A DNA stretch of 54,369 nt from positions 156,827 to 211,195 of the forward strand of contig MNCI01011404.1 in the NCBI GenBank assembly GCA_015680685.1, in the 5' to 3' direction. The position numbers were made by a program, and so were the translations under genes. Below are positions 23,595 to 34,090 of the stretch, one piece after another; position 1 is the stretch's first letter, and each line of letters begins with the position of its first letter. The notes beneath the pieces were generated by a model. That model was not told where the DNA came from. It did not search any database and saw only the letters and a program-made list of their open reading frames with translations. Source of the stretch: Gnetum montanum. Lineage: Eukaryota > Streptophyta > Gnetopsida > Gnetales > Gnetaceae.

Positions 23595-24421
23595 AGCACC
23601 AATGGTGTGAGTGCGTCCGCGATTATCACTTGTTTTAGCAAAGAAAACAGACACCTTCCATGTCTTGGAAGCGCTCAGCATTTGTGTTTTTGTTTTTTGT
23701 TTTTGCTGATAACCGTCTAGAATCGCAGGCATAGGTGCAGGCATGGTAACCGCCTGCGTTTTCACCCTGTTTCATTCATTTTACTGTAACCTCTGGCCAA
23801 GGAATTAGGCTCACTGTGTAAACAGAAAAAAGAAACCCTACGCGGCAAGTATTTGACAAAATTCCGAAGAAGAATATGAAGTTATTCTTGGCGGTTCTTG
23901 GCAAAATTTTATCAGCAAGCATCACTTATTTTGGTTGTTGTATTGATACGAACCACTGCGTTTCTTTTGAGAGTAAGTGTACCATTTTTTAGCTTCAAAA
24001 ATGATTTTCCAATGCCTGGACATCACAAGATGCACCCTTGTCTCTGAAAGCATTCAGTACAGTACACTGTTTCTTCTTACCACAGAATCCAATTTTCTCT
24101 ATTCATTGGCTTTAATATGAATCTATAAAAGCAAGATTGACACCATTCTTGGTTAATGTTTCTCATCGATATGTTTGTATGGTCAGGCCATGTAAATCTC
24201 GTGTCCGCCACCACTGCTGAACTAGTCTGAGTTTGGTTGAATGTAATATGCCGAAATATCACATTCTTTGCCCAATGTAAGGTTTAAAATAAAATATGTG
24301 TTTTATCACCGTAAAACTCATCCAAATTTTTACACCTATTTCATTTTATTTTTATTCTCTTTCCTTCTATTTAAATAGACTGAAACTCCTGCTCCATGTA
24401 ATGGTTTGAAATGTGCCAATA

Positions 24422-24426
24422 GGTAG
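24422..24426. repeat. Right target-site duplication of solo LTR F
   Basis: GGTAG, the second copy of 21581-21585. Confidence 0.75.
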
Positions 24427-25060
24427 GAGACTCATTTTGTGATGCTTGTGAAATATCTTAATGGCCTCTACGATCTACATTAGGCTCTTGGTGGCCAACA
24501 GGGGTTCATTGTCATCAAATAGATTGTGAAGGTAATGTCTACCTCTATTCGTTTGATCATGATGATGCTGTCTTTGGCCTTTATCATGGATTTGATTTTG
24601 GTTTTTAGTCTAACCCTTTAGTGGAGCTCTATTTCTATACCTACATTTATCTTCATTAGAATTAGAAGTTGAGGGGAAAAATGAAGATGAGGAACTGGAA
24701 GAATTGTCATGGCTTCTATGGTGTTCCTCAAGGTCCCTTGATTTATCATTTCTAGTTTTTGAGGAGGTCTTAGGCCTTGAGGCCTCCCCTAGTTTAGGAC
24801 CTACATCATCTCCTCCAAGATTGTCTACCTTAGGTGAATGTAGTCTTTGAGTGTCATCAGGTTGGTCATGATCATAAGAAACCCCTACATAAGGTTGATC
24901 ACTTCAATCTTCTTCATCGTATATCTTGTTATTTCTCCAATGAATGTGTTCACTATACAACGCATAGTCACTTCCATGTGAGAGAAACATTGTTCTTGAT
25001 TTATGATGTGTGTGAGCTAAGAGTTTCTAAAAGATATATTGTTAATACCTTTTACAGTGA
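24427..25060 (-). pseudogene. gag: Element E: gag, N-terminal part
   Basis: The minus strand carries DDNEPLLATKSLM and IVEAIKIFHKHHKMSLLP, which align with DDDEPFLAT and IVEEVKILTKHV of element D gag (about 45740-45810) and with DKPLLATQSVIN of element B. It precedes the capsid block now at 21385-21570; the solo LTR F lies exactly between the two. Serine-rich and acidic stretches (24640-24740) occupy the same place as the Ser-rich linker in D. Confidence 0.65.
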
Positions 25061-25097
25061 TCATGTATAATATAACTAATCTAGTTAACTAGCACCA

Positions 25098-25115
25098 TCC
25101 TTGAAAATGACACCA
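25098..25115 (-). other. Element E primer-binding site
   Basis: The minus strand reads TGGTGTCATTTTCAAGGA two bases inside the 5' LTR. Equivalent to the PBS of B and D, more decayed. Confidence 0.5.
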
Positions 25116-25116
25116 A

Positions 25117-26002
25117 TGATGAGTGGTGAGGTTCCCCTACACTCAACCATATAAATCACAAGTGTTCATGCACGATCCAGTCAAATTCCATGAATGGAAC
25201 TAGTTGTGGCATCTAGATCATTATGCCTTGATTGTAGTTTTTTATCTTCCTAGTTGGCCTAGTGGTAGCTTTGGCATGTATGGTTTAGTCTAAAGTGAGG
25301 CATATGATGTGGTTCCTAATTCTATGCTATGCTACTTTTGATGATAGAAAGAGATAAATTGATCAAATAATGAATAATGGAAACAAATTTTAAATTAGTC
25401 TAAGTTGATGGTATCCACTCTTAATCATCCATACACATCTTGGACTTCATGGAGCTACTTCTGGAATTGCCAAGTGTACATCACTAGTTATGCGGAACGA
25501 TACACCTCTGGGTTACCAAGTACTTCCACTTAAACACTTATGATTAAGGCATACACATTTTGCTTAATGACAAGAACACTAAATAACAATAAATGGAAAT
25601 GTTTAACTAAATAAAGCATTAAATAATTAAAGCAACAATATTAATCTAAGTGGATGCTACAATGATGGAAGTAATCTCAATTTTTATTACTAGTCATGTA
25701 ATGTTGTCCAAGTACGTCACACTCAAAAAAAGATGTTGTATGATTACAAACATCATGTTGTGGGCATGCACTAGGAATAATAGACTTAAAAGAGAAGAAA
25801 CTAAAAATTAAAACTATCTCCCTAGTTCCTATGCTCTACATGCTATCTCATCTAGGCATCCAAGTGTAGTATTTATAGGTAGCTTTAGATGAGGTGACAT
25901 CGGGTATTTGATGTCACTTAATGGCCTCGACATTGGGTATGTGACATCAGGGCTCCGATGTCACGTATCCGAAATTGGGGCTTGTCAAATCTCAACTCAT
26001 CA
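25117..26002 (-). mobile_element. Element E: 5' LTR
   Basis: 886 bp, TGATGAGTGGTGAGG to TCTCAACTCATCA. Closely parallel to 14184-15006 and followed by the duplication ATCTC. TATA box at 25870-25878 on the minus strand. Confidence 0.85.
25870..25878 (-). promoter_or_regulatory. LTR TATA box (element E, 5' LTR)
   Basis: Plus strand TATTTATAG, read CTATAAATA on the minus strand; this copy is in the promoter-bearing 5' LTR. Confidence 0.5.
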
Positions 26003-26007
26003 ATCTC
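26003..26007. repeat. Right target-site duplication of element E
   Basis: ATCTC, identical to 14179-14183. Confidence 0.85.
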
Positions 26008-26470
26008 ATTGATATCATTTATAGGATCAAACAAACTAGTGGACATCTCTAAAGATTGTAGGCTAATAGTATCCTACTATTAGAATTTTTATGGCCATGC
26101 ATCTCCCTACATAGTGGCCTCTGCAAGGGACTTCATGAGCATCCTAGAAAATGTGTAATTGGTCCGCATCAGGGACATACCAATCAACTAGGCCATTGGT
26201 GTAGACCTTGTAAAGGTGTCTATTGATTTCCATGAAGTACTTAGCTCAATGAAGCAAGTGTTGTTTCTTTCTAAAGTCTAGATCTTGTGCATCTCCTAAG
26301 TGAGAAGGTGAGTGAGGATGCCATCATACCATTTTGATTTGGTGGGCACTTGGCCATTTATTGCTCATGTAAAGAGGAGTTTGTCTAGAAATTAATTAGC
26401 GAGCGGGCTCTCTTCCTCTTTGTTATCCCATATTAACTAAGAGAGATGGTTAGTGATCACATTCTCAATT
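26008..26470 (-). pseudogene. pol: Element D: RNase H-IN linker and integrase zinc domain
   Basis: The minus strand reads YKVYTNGLVDWYVPD, then AHEVPCRGHYVG, then MAIKIL and GYYxPTIFRDVH. This is the HHCC zinc-binding module (H-x-GHY-G ... A-KIL-GYYWP) that precedes the integrase catalytic core. It stops at the ATCTC duplication, where element E entered; the core resumes at 14183. Contains several stops. Confidence 0.75.
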
Positions 26471-26860
26471 CCTTTTTAATCTACCATTGTCAGATCAAAT
26501 TCCTGCAAAATCACAAGCCACTGTATGATATAGGGGCTCATAGTTGGCTTGTTCATTAGGAAGTGAATGGCATTGTGATCTATGTGCACAAACACCTTAT
26601 AGTCAAGCACATAGTGCTTGAAATTTTTAAGAGCATACACCACTTCCATTAGTTCTTTCTTAGTTGTGGTGTAATTCAACTATGCACACATAATGCTTTG
26701 GCTTGTGCAGTAGATGTAATATGGATGTTTGTTATCATTCAACTATGTAAGCATAGCTCCCAAGGCATAGTTAGATGCATCCATCATAATATGGAATGGC
26801 CTAGACCATTTAGGTGCTCATAAAATCAGAGTCTCTATGAGCTTCTACTTGAGGCTTTGG
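26471..26860 (-). pseudogene. pol: Element D: RNase H domain
   Basis: The frame 26476-26679 reads MNYTTTKKELMEVVYALKNF, then HYVLDYKVFVHIDHNAIHFL, then MNKPTMSPYI: the Ty3/gypsy RNase H region with the acidic Lys-Glu-Leu helix and the HIDHNAIHF segment (family TDHxAL). RNase H degrades the RNA strand during reverse transcription. The upstream Asp-Ala-Ser part at 26690-26860 is broken by stops. Confidence 0.8.
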
Positions 26861-27422
26861 AATTCTCTTTCACATTCCTTGGTCTAGATGAAAGGGGCAT
26901 CTTTCTTTATCAGCTCGACCAATGCTTTCACGATCTTAGAGAAATTCTCTATGAATTGCCAATAGTAACCATTGTTTCCAAGGAATGATTGAACATCTTT
27001 GATGATTTCTTATTGGTGAGTGATTCCTAAGATGACCCTTATCTTTTTAGGATCTACCTTGATCCCTTTTTGTGAAATTTAGTGTCCTAATACAATGCCC
27101 TATTAGACCATGATATGTCTCTTTTGCCAATTGAGCCATAGATTTATTTCCACACATCTTTTTAGTATTGGCTTAAGGTAGTCCAAGGCTTGCTCAAATA
27201 TAGTGCCATAAGTGGAGAAGTTATCCATGAAGACTTCCACTCCACTACCTATTTACTATTGAAAGATACTTAAGACCAACTGTTGGAAAGTGACAAGAGC
27301 ATTGCATAGACCAAAAGGGATCTTGGAATATGCACAGGTCCCCAAGGGACCTGTGAATGTTGTTTTGGCCTAATCTTTTGGTGCAATCTAGATTTGGTTA
27401 TAGCCACTATAACCATCCGAAA
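26861..27422 (-). pseudogene. pol: Element D: reverse transcriptase, C-terminal half
   Basis: Minus-strand RT palm and thumb relic. Toward 27422 it carries the segment around the catalytic loop and the FGL-x-NAP-like stretch (KDPFGLCNAL in the mirror copy), and near 26950-27010 the VQSFLGN-x-GYY-type thumb motif. Its first 440 bp (26983-27422) recur as a reverse complement at 27677-28116. It ends at the single N at 27423. Confidence 0.7.
26983..27422. repeat. Inverted repeat, left arm (440 bp)
   Basis: Reads as the near-exact reverse complement of 27677-28116. For instance GGAATGATTGAACATC at 26982 pairs with GATGTTCAATCATTC ending at 28116, and the arm ends exactly at the N at 27423. Confidence 0.85.
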
Positions 27423-27423
27423 N

Positions 27424-28116
27424 TAATAGTGGTTGAATCCAAAATTGAAGAAAATTGTCAAGAAGGAGATTAAAAAACTCCTAAAGGTAGGGTTCATCCA
27501 CCCCATTGTCAATAGCAAGTGGGTCAATCCACTCATCATAGTGCCAAAAAGATATGGCAAATGGCAGGTTTGCATTGACTTCAGGCTATTAAACATGGCA
27601 ACATTCAAAGATCATTTTTCATTATCATTCATTGATTAGGTATTGGACATCATATTTTGGAATTGCTATTATAGTTTTTCGGATGGTTATAGTGGCTATA
27701 ACCAAATCTAGATTGCACCAAAAGATTAGGCCAAAACAACATTCACAGGTCCCTTGGGGACCTGTGCATATTCCAAGATGCCTTTTGGTCTATGCAATGC
27801 TCTTGTCACTTTCCAACAGTTGGTCTTAAGTATCTTTCAATAGTAAATAGGTAGTGGAGTGGAAGTCTTCATGAATAACTTCTCCACTTATGGCACTATA
27901 TTTGAGCAAGCCTTGGACTACCTTAAGCCAATACTAAAAAGATGTGTGGAAATAAATCTATGGCTCAATTGGCAAAAGAGACATCTCATGGTCTAATAGG
28001 GCATTGTATTAGGACACTAAATTTCACAAAAAGGGATCAAGGTAGATCCTAAAAAGATAAGGGTCATCTTAGGAATCACTCACCAATAAGAAATCATCAA
28101 AGATGTTCAATCATTC
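27424..28116 (+). pseudogene. pol: Reverse transcriptase block in inverted orientation
   Basis: On the plus strand this 693-bp block between two single Ns (27423 and 28117) encodes RT: KKEIKKLLKVGFIHPIVNS, KWVNPLIIVPK, CIDFRLLN, SFSDGYSGYNQI and MPFGLCNAL. The second catalytic box reads VFMNNF where the family has two Asp (F-x-DD). Stops are present. Because neighbouring PR and RH are on the minus strand and the block duplicates 440 bp in inverse orientation, it is most simply a mis-oriented contig of element D rather than a separate gene. Confidence 0.75.
27677..28116. repeat. Inverted repeat, right arm (440 bp)
   Basis: Partner of 26983-27422, ending one base before the N at 28117. Confidence 0.85.
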
Positions 28117-28117
28117 N

Positions 28118-28960
28118 GCCATTTTCAAGATGCATATTCTAGGTCGGCAGGTAGAGTTTTCAACTCTAGGGGCTTGTGTTTAAGATTCTTAGAGATCTCC
28201 AACTCTCTCGAATTGGTATTAGAATTTTCATCATCAGAGACTTGGTGATGAACTTACTTAAGTTCATACATGCCCTTAACATAAGCACATGTTAGGCTCT
28301 CAATAAGTTCCATGCATAGTATGTTACTATCAAAGTTATCTATTAGCCACTGGATGCCCTCCTATTTTGTAGCTACTGCGTATAGGCACCTTTGGATATC
28401 CATTTCATGTGCACACTAATTGCATGCTTTAATGAGTGCACTTTTAATGGACTAGATTATTTGCATGCAATTGCACTTGTTATCATTGTACGTGATGTAT
28501 GAAACTTGCTTCTTCTCAAGTCATCCAAATTTGTTCTCCTTGGAAATTTCCAAGGAGAGGTCCTTGATGCCCATTCATGCATCAATAGTGCTTAACCATG
28601 CATGTCCCATAATGATGGGGAAGTTGCCTTTGTAGTTGTCTATCTTAATCACTAGAAAATTGGTAGGATAGGACCACCCACAAACTGTAGTCACAATGTC
28701 CTCCACTAATCCCAAAGGGATAGTGATTGATTGATCTACCAATTCCAAATGAATATTTATCTTCTTAAGAGGTGGTAGGTTCTAGGCCTTGTACATGTCA
28801 TGAGAGATGAGATTGATACCAAAACTAGAATTAAGAAGATCCTTGCATGGCTCATGTTCAATGATCTATAAGTAAATAAGGGGACTTCCCAGTCAAGTCT
28901 CTTCATAGGAAGGTTACCAACTTTGATATAATTGGAGACAACATGAGTTAGCATCATAGT
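28118..28960 (-). pseudogene. pol: Element D: protease and PR-RT linker
   Basis: The minus strand reads LELVDQSITIPLGLVEDIVT, then YPTNFLVIKIDNYKGNFPII, then MGHAWLSTIDA and KDLSLEISKEN, the C-terminal half of an Athila/Tat-type retropepsin (PIIMGRxWL). Near 28150-28190 PLELKTLPADLEYAF is the linker that precedes RT. The N-terminal active-site Asp region is not readable. Homologous to element B at 560-1450. Confidence 0.75.
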
Positions 28961-30439
28961 GAAGATCTAAGATGGCATTTAGTTTGAAGGGCCCTCGAAT
29001 GTATTTGATGTAGAGGATGAGGGTACTGTAAATATAAGGTGACCAACCGCATTAGTTTGTGAGGATTTGGAAGGACTATTAGATTAGAAAAAAGGTCATT
29101 TCTTAGATCTATTATCTGAACCACTTGGTTGGAAGGCTGGTTGTAAATTTATAGCCCTTGTAGCATTTTGTTGATGCACTTGTGAGGGAATTTCACCCTA
29201 CATGGATAGAGTAGGAGGTAACTAGGTTGACAGTAGAGGGATGTGTGCAGATAGATGTGGAGGATGGTATGGATATGAGGGCTCTCCTTGAGTAGATAGT
29301 GAATGAGTTTGATGGTCCTCTAGGGGATAATAGTGATGTTGGAATGAGGCATGACTAGCAAAGCCACATGGAGAAATGGGTTGCTTAACATAGTACCCAT
29401 ATGAATCTAGTTGCCTATAAGGCTACTGCTATGTCGATGGTGGTATTCCCCACGACTATGGTTGGTGCCACTACTAGTATGGCTCATACAATTATGGTGG
29501 AGCTCCACTTGGATAGTAAGCTTGTTGTTATTGGTGAAACTACCTTGGATTACCTTAAGGATAAAGCAATCGTCTGGGTGCTTGCCTTTGTGCTAGTCGA
29601 GGATTCAGTGTGTACACCCCAAGCTCTTGTAAGTGTGACATCACAAGGTAATATCCCTTTGAATGTTCATATTGACAAATTTCACATCCAAATCATTAGA
29701 GTCTATCTCTATAACTTCTTCTAATACAGTAGCTTTTCCCTTACCTCTTTGGTAGGCATGTTCAGCTTCTTTTCGCCTCCTGTGGTCATGATCACTATTA
29801 TGCCCTTTGGATTCTTCAACAATCTTCATAGAAGTTTGGAATTTTTCATCCAAAGAGTTTCATAATTTATCAACCTTTTCTAAAATATTAGAAATAGATT
29901 TTTGGATGGGCAAGTTTTTCCTGTTCATCACCTCATTTTGTGATGACTCTTCCTCATCATAGAATTGGACCTTCCTTTTCCTGATGGAAGGGTTCCTATT
30001 ATATTCTTCTGCACTTTCTCTTTTTAGCAACTCATCTTCTTCTTTTGCTTCCTGCTCTATCAACATTTGTATTTGATGAGCTCTTAGTTTATATAGTCTC
30101 CCTTGGGCATGAATCCCAGAGTTCTTCTAGTTTTTTCTCTAAATCCATCTATGATGTGGTAGAGTTTTTCCCTTTGAGAATAACCATGGCTAGCACATTA
30201 GTGTAAGAGAGAATAATATCAAACCATGGTGGCATCCAAGGGTTTAGGTGTTCCCTGTTTGCAACCTTGGATTTTCCTTCTTAGATTAGACACTTTGGAG
30301 TATGTCTAGTATTTGTTATTAGGTAGTTCTAGCATGGTATTCCATCTACAAATGGATTCTAGTTGCAAGGATTGGTACTAGCTTTTTGCCTCTTTGATGA
30401 GTGTCCTAGGGAATAGCTTTAATTTTTGCTAGTCATTTT
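28961..30439 (-). pseudogene. gag: Element D: gag, capsid to C-terminus
   Basis: Near 30290-30439 the minus strand reads KLKLFPRTLIKEAKSWYQSL then LESICRWNTML, the Retrotrans_gag core, directly interrupted at 30439 by element G. Downstream come REKLYHIIDGFREKTRRTLG, an acidic/basic linker (29860-30066), and a zinc knuckle CEICQYEHSKGYY near 29650-29690 in which the final Cys is Tyr. A Tyr/Pro/His-rich tail lies at 29250-29600. The N-terminal part is at 45607-46589. Confidence 0.75.
30435..30439. repeat. Left target-site duplication of element G
   Basis: ATTTT, identical to 45607-45611; gag of element D continues across. Confidence 0.8.
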
Positions 30440-31267
30440 TGTAGTGACCAAAAATGTCAGTGGCTAGAAACACCGAGAGGTCGTTGGGTGAACAGTTTTA
30501 ACCTCGAATCTAGGCGAGGGCCGTGCTGGATACAATGGAAGCAAGGCACCCTGAATGGTCTTGACAATCAGACAGGGACTTAATCAGTGTAATATAACCT
30601 TTTGTGAATGTTTAATTTGAAAATGATACACGTAGCGTAATAGAACAATTATTAAATATAACAAGGCAAAACAAGGTAAAACGTGATGATAATGAACAAA
30701 AAATGTAGAGTGAAGTGGAGTTAGAAAAATGCACTGCTCCAAGATTGCGACTTTACTTTGTTGAAATGGGTATAATCAGTTGTGCAACACTGGGAGGCAT
30801 AGAGATTCCAAAGGTAACCAAGATGCTGAAAGTATGCCAACTATGTTCTTGAATGTGGACTTAAAATCCAACAATATAGAAATTCTAGTAAGTTACCAAC
30901 AACAAAAATCTGCCGATGACTAGAATTGTCAAAATGCCAATCGGATTTTGCCAACTTGCCAACAATGCATCAATTTTCCAAACAACCAAAATTTTTCCAA
31001 CTGCTTTCTTTAATGTAAAAACGCTTATTCTTTCTACAAAAAAAGCCAACCCTTTGAATGTCGTTTGCAGGGGTATTCATAGGGCCAGGAGTAGGCGAGA
31101 TATGTGGTTTAAATGCCATGTGTCCTGGACCCATGAGATGCTAATGTGCTCGTATTGCATGGATATGCAAAGCCAATTGTGAACCTGCTACGTTGCAATC
31201 ATGTTGTCGAAACTAGGAGTGCTGGAATTAAATGTGCAATCATCGCAGATAAGGGATGAAGCATACT

Positions 31268-31380
31268 GGCGTAGCGTAGCTGTTTGCTATGTTATGCTCC
31301 ATTATGTAGCGTAGCATGTTGGCATAGCATAGTTGCTTGCTACGCTGTGTTACGCTATGTAGCCTAGCATAGCGTAGCCA
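31268..31380. repeat. Cluster of GCTACGCTA/TAGCGTAGC palindromes
   Basis: Contains GGCGTAGCGTAGC, TATGTAGCGTAGCATG, TTGCTACGCTGTGTTACGC and CTAGCATAGCGTAGCC. Cognate cluster at 44704-44811 in the 5' LTR. Confidence 0.7.
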
Positions 31381-31684
31381 CTAGTTTGAAGAAGAAAATC
31401 ACGTTGAAGTCAACTACATATGTTGGAAGCTTCAGCGTGCATCAGGTTAGCTTTTGGAGTACTTCATTTTCTTTGCATCTCTGCTACGCTATGCTACACT
31501 ACGTAGCATAGCACAACGTAGTAGCTAGCTTTATCTGCAACTCGAGCTGAAGTTGCAAACACTTGTTTGAAGCTTTGGCTATGCTAACAGCTGCAACGTT
31601 TGCCTTTTACGAAGGGGAGCCTCTAGACTTGCTGAATTTTCTTTTGAAACATTTCTTGCTACTCTTGTATTGTCACTATGTTGT

Positions 31685-31713
31685 GCTACGCTATGTAGCG
31701 TAGCATAGCGTAG
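31685..31713. repeat. GCTACGCTA palindrome
   Basis: GCTACGCTATGTAGCGTAGC followed by ATAGCGTAG: a near-perfect inverted repeat able to fold into a hairpin. Further copies at 31482-31522, 31872-31903 and 31954-31970, and in the 5' LTR at 45087-45120 and 45283-45314. Confidence 0.7.
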
Positions 31714-32265
31714 TAGCCAGTATATCCTACTTTTTGTTCAATCTACCACTTTCTAGTAAGAGATATTGCTAAAGAACTTGAATTCAAACAGGGAAACTAG
31801 TTTTGGAGGTCGGAGTGCTTACCAAGTGCAATTGGAATCACTGGGTAAGTTGGGCCTTTCTATTTTGCCTTTGCTACGCTGTGTAGCATAGCATAGCGTA
31901 GCACTTTTCTCTGCAATAGCTTGGTTGCCTGAGAAACTATCTTCTGAGGCCTGGTATGCTACATAGCATAGTAAACTTCTTCACTAGAAAACTTTCCAAA
32001 CTATTTTGTGCATCCTGTGAACCGCCAACAACTCTAAGCATGGTCTCTGAATAGACTGTTAGCCAAGTGAGACATCCAAGTGGGCAGGCCGGAGAGTCCA
32101 TCGGGCCTGTCAGCTTTGGAGGTAGAAAACTTACCAAACTGAACAGTATGAACTTAGTGCATTTATTTACTACCAAGATTTCATAAGGCTACACTTGTGG
32201 AAATGTTTGCCTCATTTTCAAGACCTTGGTGAAGCAAGAGTGCCTTGAAATTTTAGGGTGTTTCA

Positions 32266-32279
32266 TTGGCCCCTCTTTG
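32266..32279 (-). other. Element G polypurine tract
   Basis: The minus strand reads CAAAGAGGGGCCAA immediately followed by the LTR start TGAAACACCC. Canonical position and composition. Confidence 0.7.
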
Positions 32280-33608
32280 TTGACGTCTTGAGGAAGGACC
32301 TAAGAGGCATTAACAAAGAATATGAAACACCACGACAAACAAGATGCTAACATTGCTCTTCAGTAATCGCCAGGATGTCACTTAGCTATGCTTCAGAGTG
32401 TTGGATTGGCTATGCAGGGCAAGAGAAAATGGTAAAGATGAAACTTAGCAGGGTCCCTCACCAGAATGCTTGTGAGGGAGTTGTTTGCGTGGTCATCTTT
32501 GTTTTTGCTAACCTTTGACCTCCCTTCAGAATGCTTAGAGAGGGTTACTACGAAGCAGCTGATGTGCCATTTGTTTTAGGTTTTTTTTTTCACGTGAGCT
32601 TTTGCTCTTTTATGCTTTTATTTTGCTGTTCTATTGTTTACATTTGCAAACAACCTTGTCGCAGGACAGGTGTTTTTTCCCCAGGATCAGTTGCGTTACA
32701 TCCACGTGGGAATTTAACCTACCTACAGACGCTTCCCATGTGACGAGTTGCATTACGCAGATCATGGGCTTTGCGGTTGGGCATATGAGAGGGCTTTACA
32801 GGCATCAGGAAAATTTGTAAAAGAGGTGAGAGTGAGAATTGCGAGTGTAAGGAATGAGGTAAAGGAGGTTAAGGAGGAGGATAGGATATGCACTCCGAAG
32901 TGGCTAAGCTAGTCAGGATGACCACCTTGGAATGATGTAGTGTCCTATCTCCATGGCAAAATGCACCTCTGATAGATGCCTCTCCAGCACGTATCCTGTA
33001 AACACAATAGAGAGCAAACCAGAAGAAACAACCATGATGAAAAATGAAGGTAAAGGTCTTGCTTGCTTCAGACGTTGCTGGAGCTTTGGGCGTTTTTGCT
33101 GAACCATGGGACATCCCAAACTAGAAAGGCCAGTAGTAGCTTTGGTAGTATCAGCATGGAGGAATTGGCACCGAGGCAGCTAGGAATTGTGGTAATGCGA
33201 GTGCTCAGGAATCCCCACCCAAAGAAAACATTATGCAGTTCAACTGTGAGGCGAGATGCTTAGCAGTTGAACGTCTTTTGGGCTCAGGAAAAGATGGGGG
33301 CTAGAGGATAGAAACTTTGTGGCTGGGCCACAATTGTGTCGGGACTCCAGCAGTAGGCACTAACTACGGAAGCTACTACCAGGGCGATGAGCCATGGTGG
33401 TGGTAGCTCTAGGAAGGTTAGCAAGATGTCATACGACATCTCCAGAGGATCAACAAGATGCTAGGGGTAGTGGCATTGCACATAGTCCCAAGCATGTTTT
33501 CTTAGCATCATGAACTGCATTCAGGAACTGCAACGTCCCACGCCATGTTAGCGGTGTACACGCTTTCTTGTCTATAGAGTTGTGATGCATGCTAAGGAGG
33601 TGCCACAA
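32280..33608 (-). other. Element G: 3' untranslated region
   Basis: About 1.3 kb between the PPT and the tandem array. Short frames exist on both strands (for example 32531-32743 and 32869-33114), but none shows a recognisable domain or a homolog elsewhere in the window. I treat it as the long non-coding 3' region typical of Tat/Ogre elements. Confidence 0.4.
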
Positions 33609-34090
33609 ACCCAATTTAAGGTCCTGGTAGACCATTTGATATGTCGGTTTAAGGTCCTAGCAGATTGTGGTTCACTAGTTTAAGGTCCTAGCAGACCATA
33701 GCGCTAGTTTATCGTTGTAGCGGATGGTGGATCTGCTAGTTTAAGGTCCTAACAGACCATCTGTGCTAGTTTATCATCATAGCGGACGATGGATAGACCA
33801 GTTTAAAGTCGTAGCAGACTGCCTATGCTAGTTTAACATCATAGCAGACGTTCTTTGCCAGTTTTATGACATGGTAGATAGTCTATGCTAGTTTATAGTT
33901 ATAGTGGACTATCTTTGCTAGTTTTGCATTGTAGCGAACATGATTTGCCAGTTTTATGTCATAGCGGACATTTGTTTACCTTTTGCTAATTTTACGTCAT
34001 AGCGGACGTTTGTTTGCCAGTTTTATGTCATAGCGGATGATTGCTTACCTTTGCTAGTTTTACGTCATAGTGGATGATTGCTTATCTTGT
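33609..34090. repeat. Tandem array of about 30-bp units (3' UTR of element G)
   Basis: Roughly 15 diverged units of the type GCTAGTTTAAGGTCCTAGCA / GACCAT, grading to CTAGTTTTACGTCATAGCGG / ACG toward the right. Lies just downstream of integrase in element orientation. Tandem repeats at this place are known for Tat/Ogre elements and can seed satellites. Confidence 0.85.

Larger units (their letters stand above)
21586..24421 (-). mobile_element. Element F: 2836-bp solo LTR
   Basis: Starts TGTTGGC and ends GCCAATA, a 7-bp terminal inverted repeat in which the final CA has become TA, and it is flanked by a perfect 5-bp duplication GGTAG inside gag of element E. No gag or pol sequence lies inside, so it is read as a solo LTR of a long-LTR element, or alternatively a small non-autonomous LTR unit. 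Orientation is taken as minus because TATAAAAAGGC lies on that strand at 22881-22891. The part 23280-23790 is noticeably more GC-rich and less repetitive than its surroundings. Confidence 0.65.
14184..26002 (-). mobile_element. Element E: gag plus extra-ORF element lacking pol
   Basis: Bounded by LTRs 14184-15006 and 25117-26002 with a perfect 5-bp duplication ATCTC. Element order: 5' LTR, PBS, gag (split by solo LTR F), spacer, extra ORF, PPT, 3' LTR. No PR, RT, RH or IN sequence is visible between gag (ending about 19950) and the spacer, unlike D and C. Without F it is about 9.0 kb. It is either a non-autonomous derivative mobilised by relatives such as D, or it lost pol after insertion. 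A single N lies at 19838. Confidence 0.8.
30440..32265 (-). mobile_element. Element G: 3' LTR
   Basis: 1826 bp, from TGTAGTGACC to GGGTGTTTCA on the plus strand. It aligns along its length with 43919-45606 (for example CGAGGGCCGTGCT, AGCTTTTGGAGTACTTC). It is longer than its partner, partly through an extra 30 bp near 31040. Divergence is substantial and mostly transitions. The decayed TATA (TATTCATAG) is at 31074-31082. Carries several copies of a GCTACGCTA palindrome. Confidence 0.85.

Noticed and set aside
23328-23765. A 145-codon minus-strand frame in solo LTR F
   Set aside because: No recognisable domain; it overlaps the plus-strand 85-codon frame in GC-rich DNA where chance frames are expected.
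23876-23992. Short frame starting MKLFLAVLGKIL with a splice-donor-like end
   Set aside because: Only 38 codons, no partner exon found; kept only as a remark in the solo-LTR finding.
27433-28116. A separate plus-strand retroelement carrying RT
   Set aside because: Its RT is of the same family as element D, it has no flanking gag, IN or LTR, and it lies exactly between two Ns as an inverted duplicate.
29401-29724. A 107-codon plus-strand frame
   Set aside because: Antisense shadow of the gag C-terminal region of element D, as is 1821-2123 for element B.
32531-33263. Several 60-80 codon frames on both strands in the 3' region of element G
   Set aside because: Overlapping, unrelated to known domains and not repeated elsewhere in the window; most likely chance.
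33609-34090. Regularly spaced repeats resembling a CRISPR array
   Set aside because: Units are diverged and variable in length, with no constant repeat and unique spacers, and the setting is a plant retrotransposon 3' UTR.
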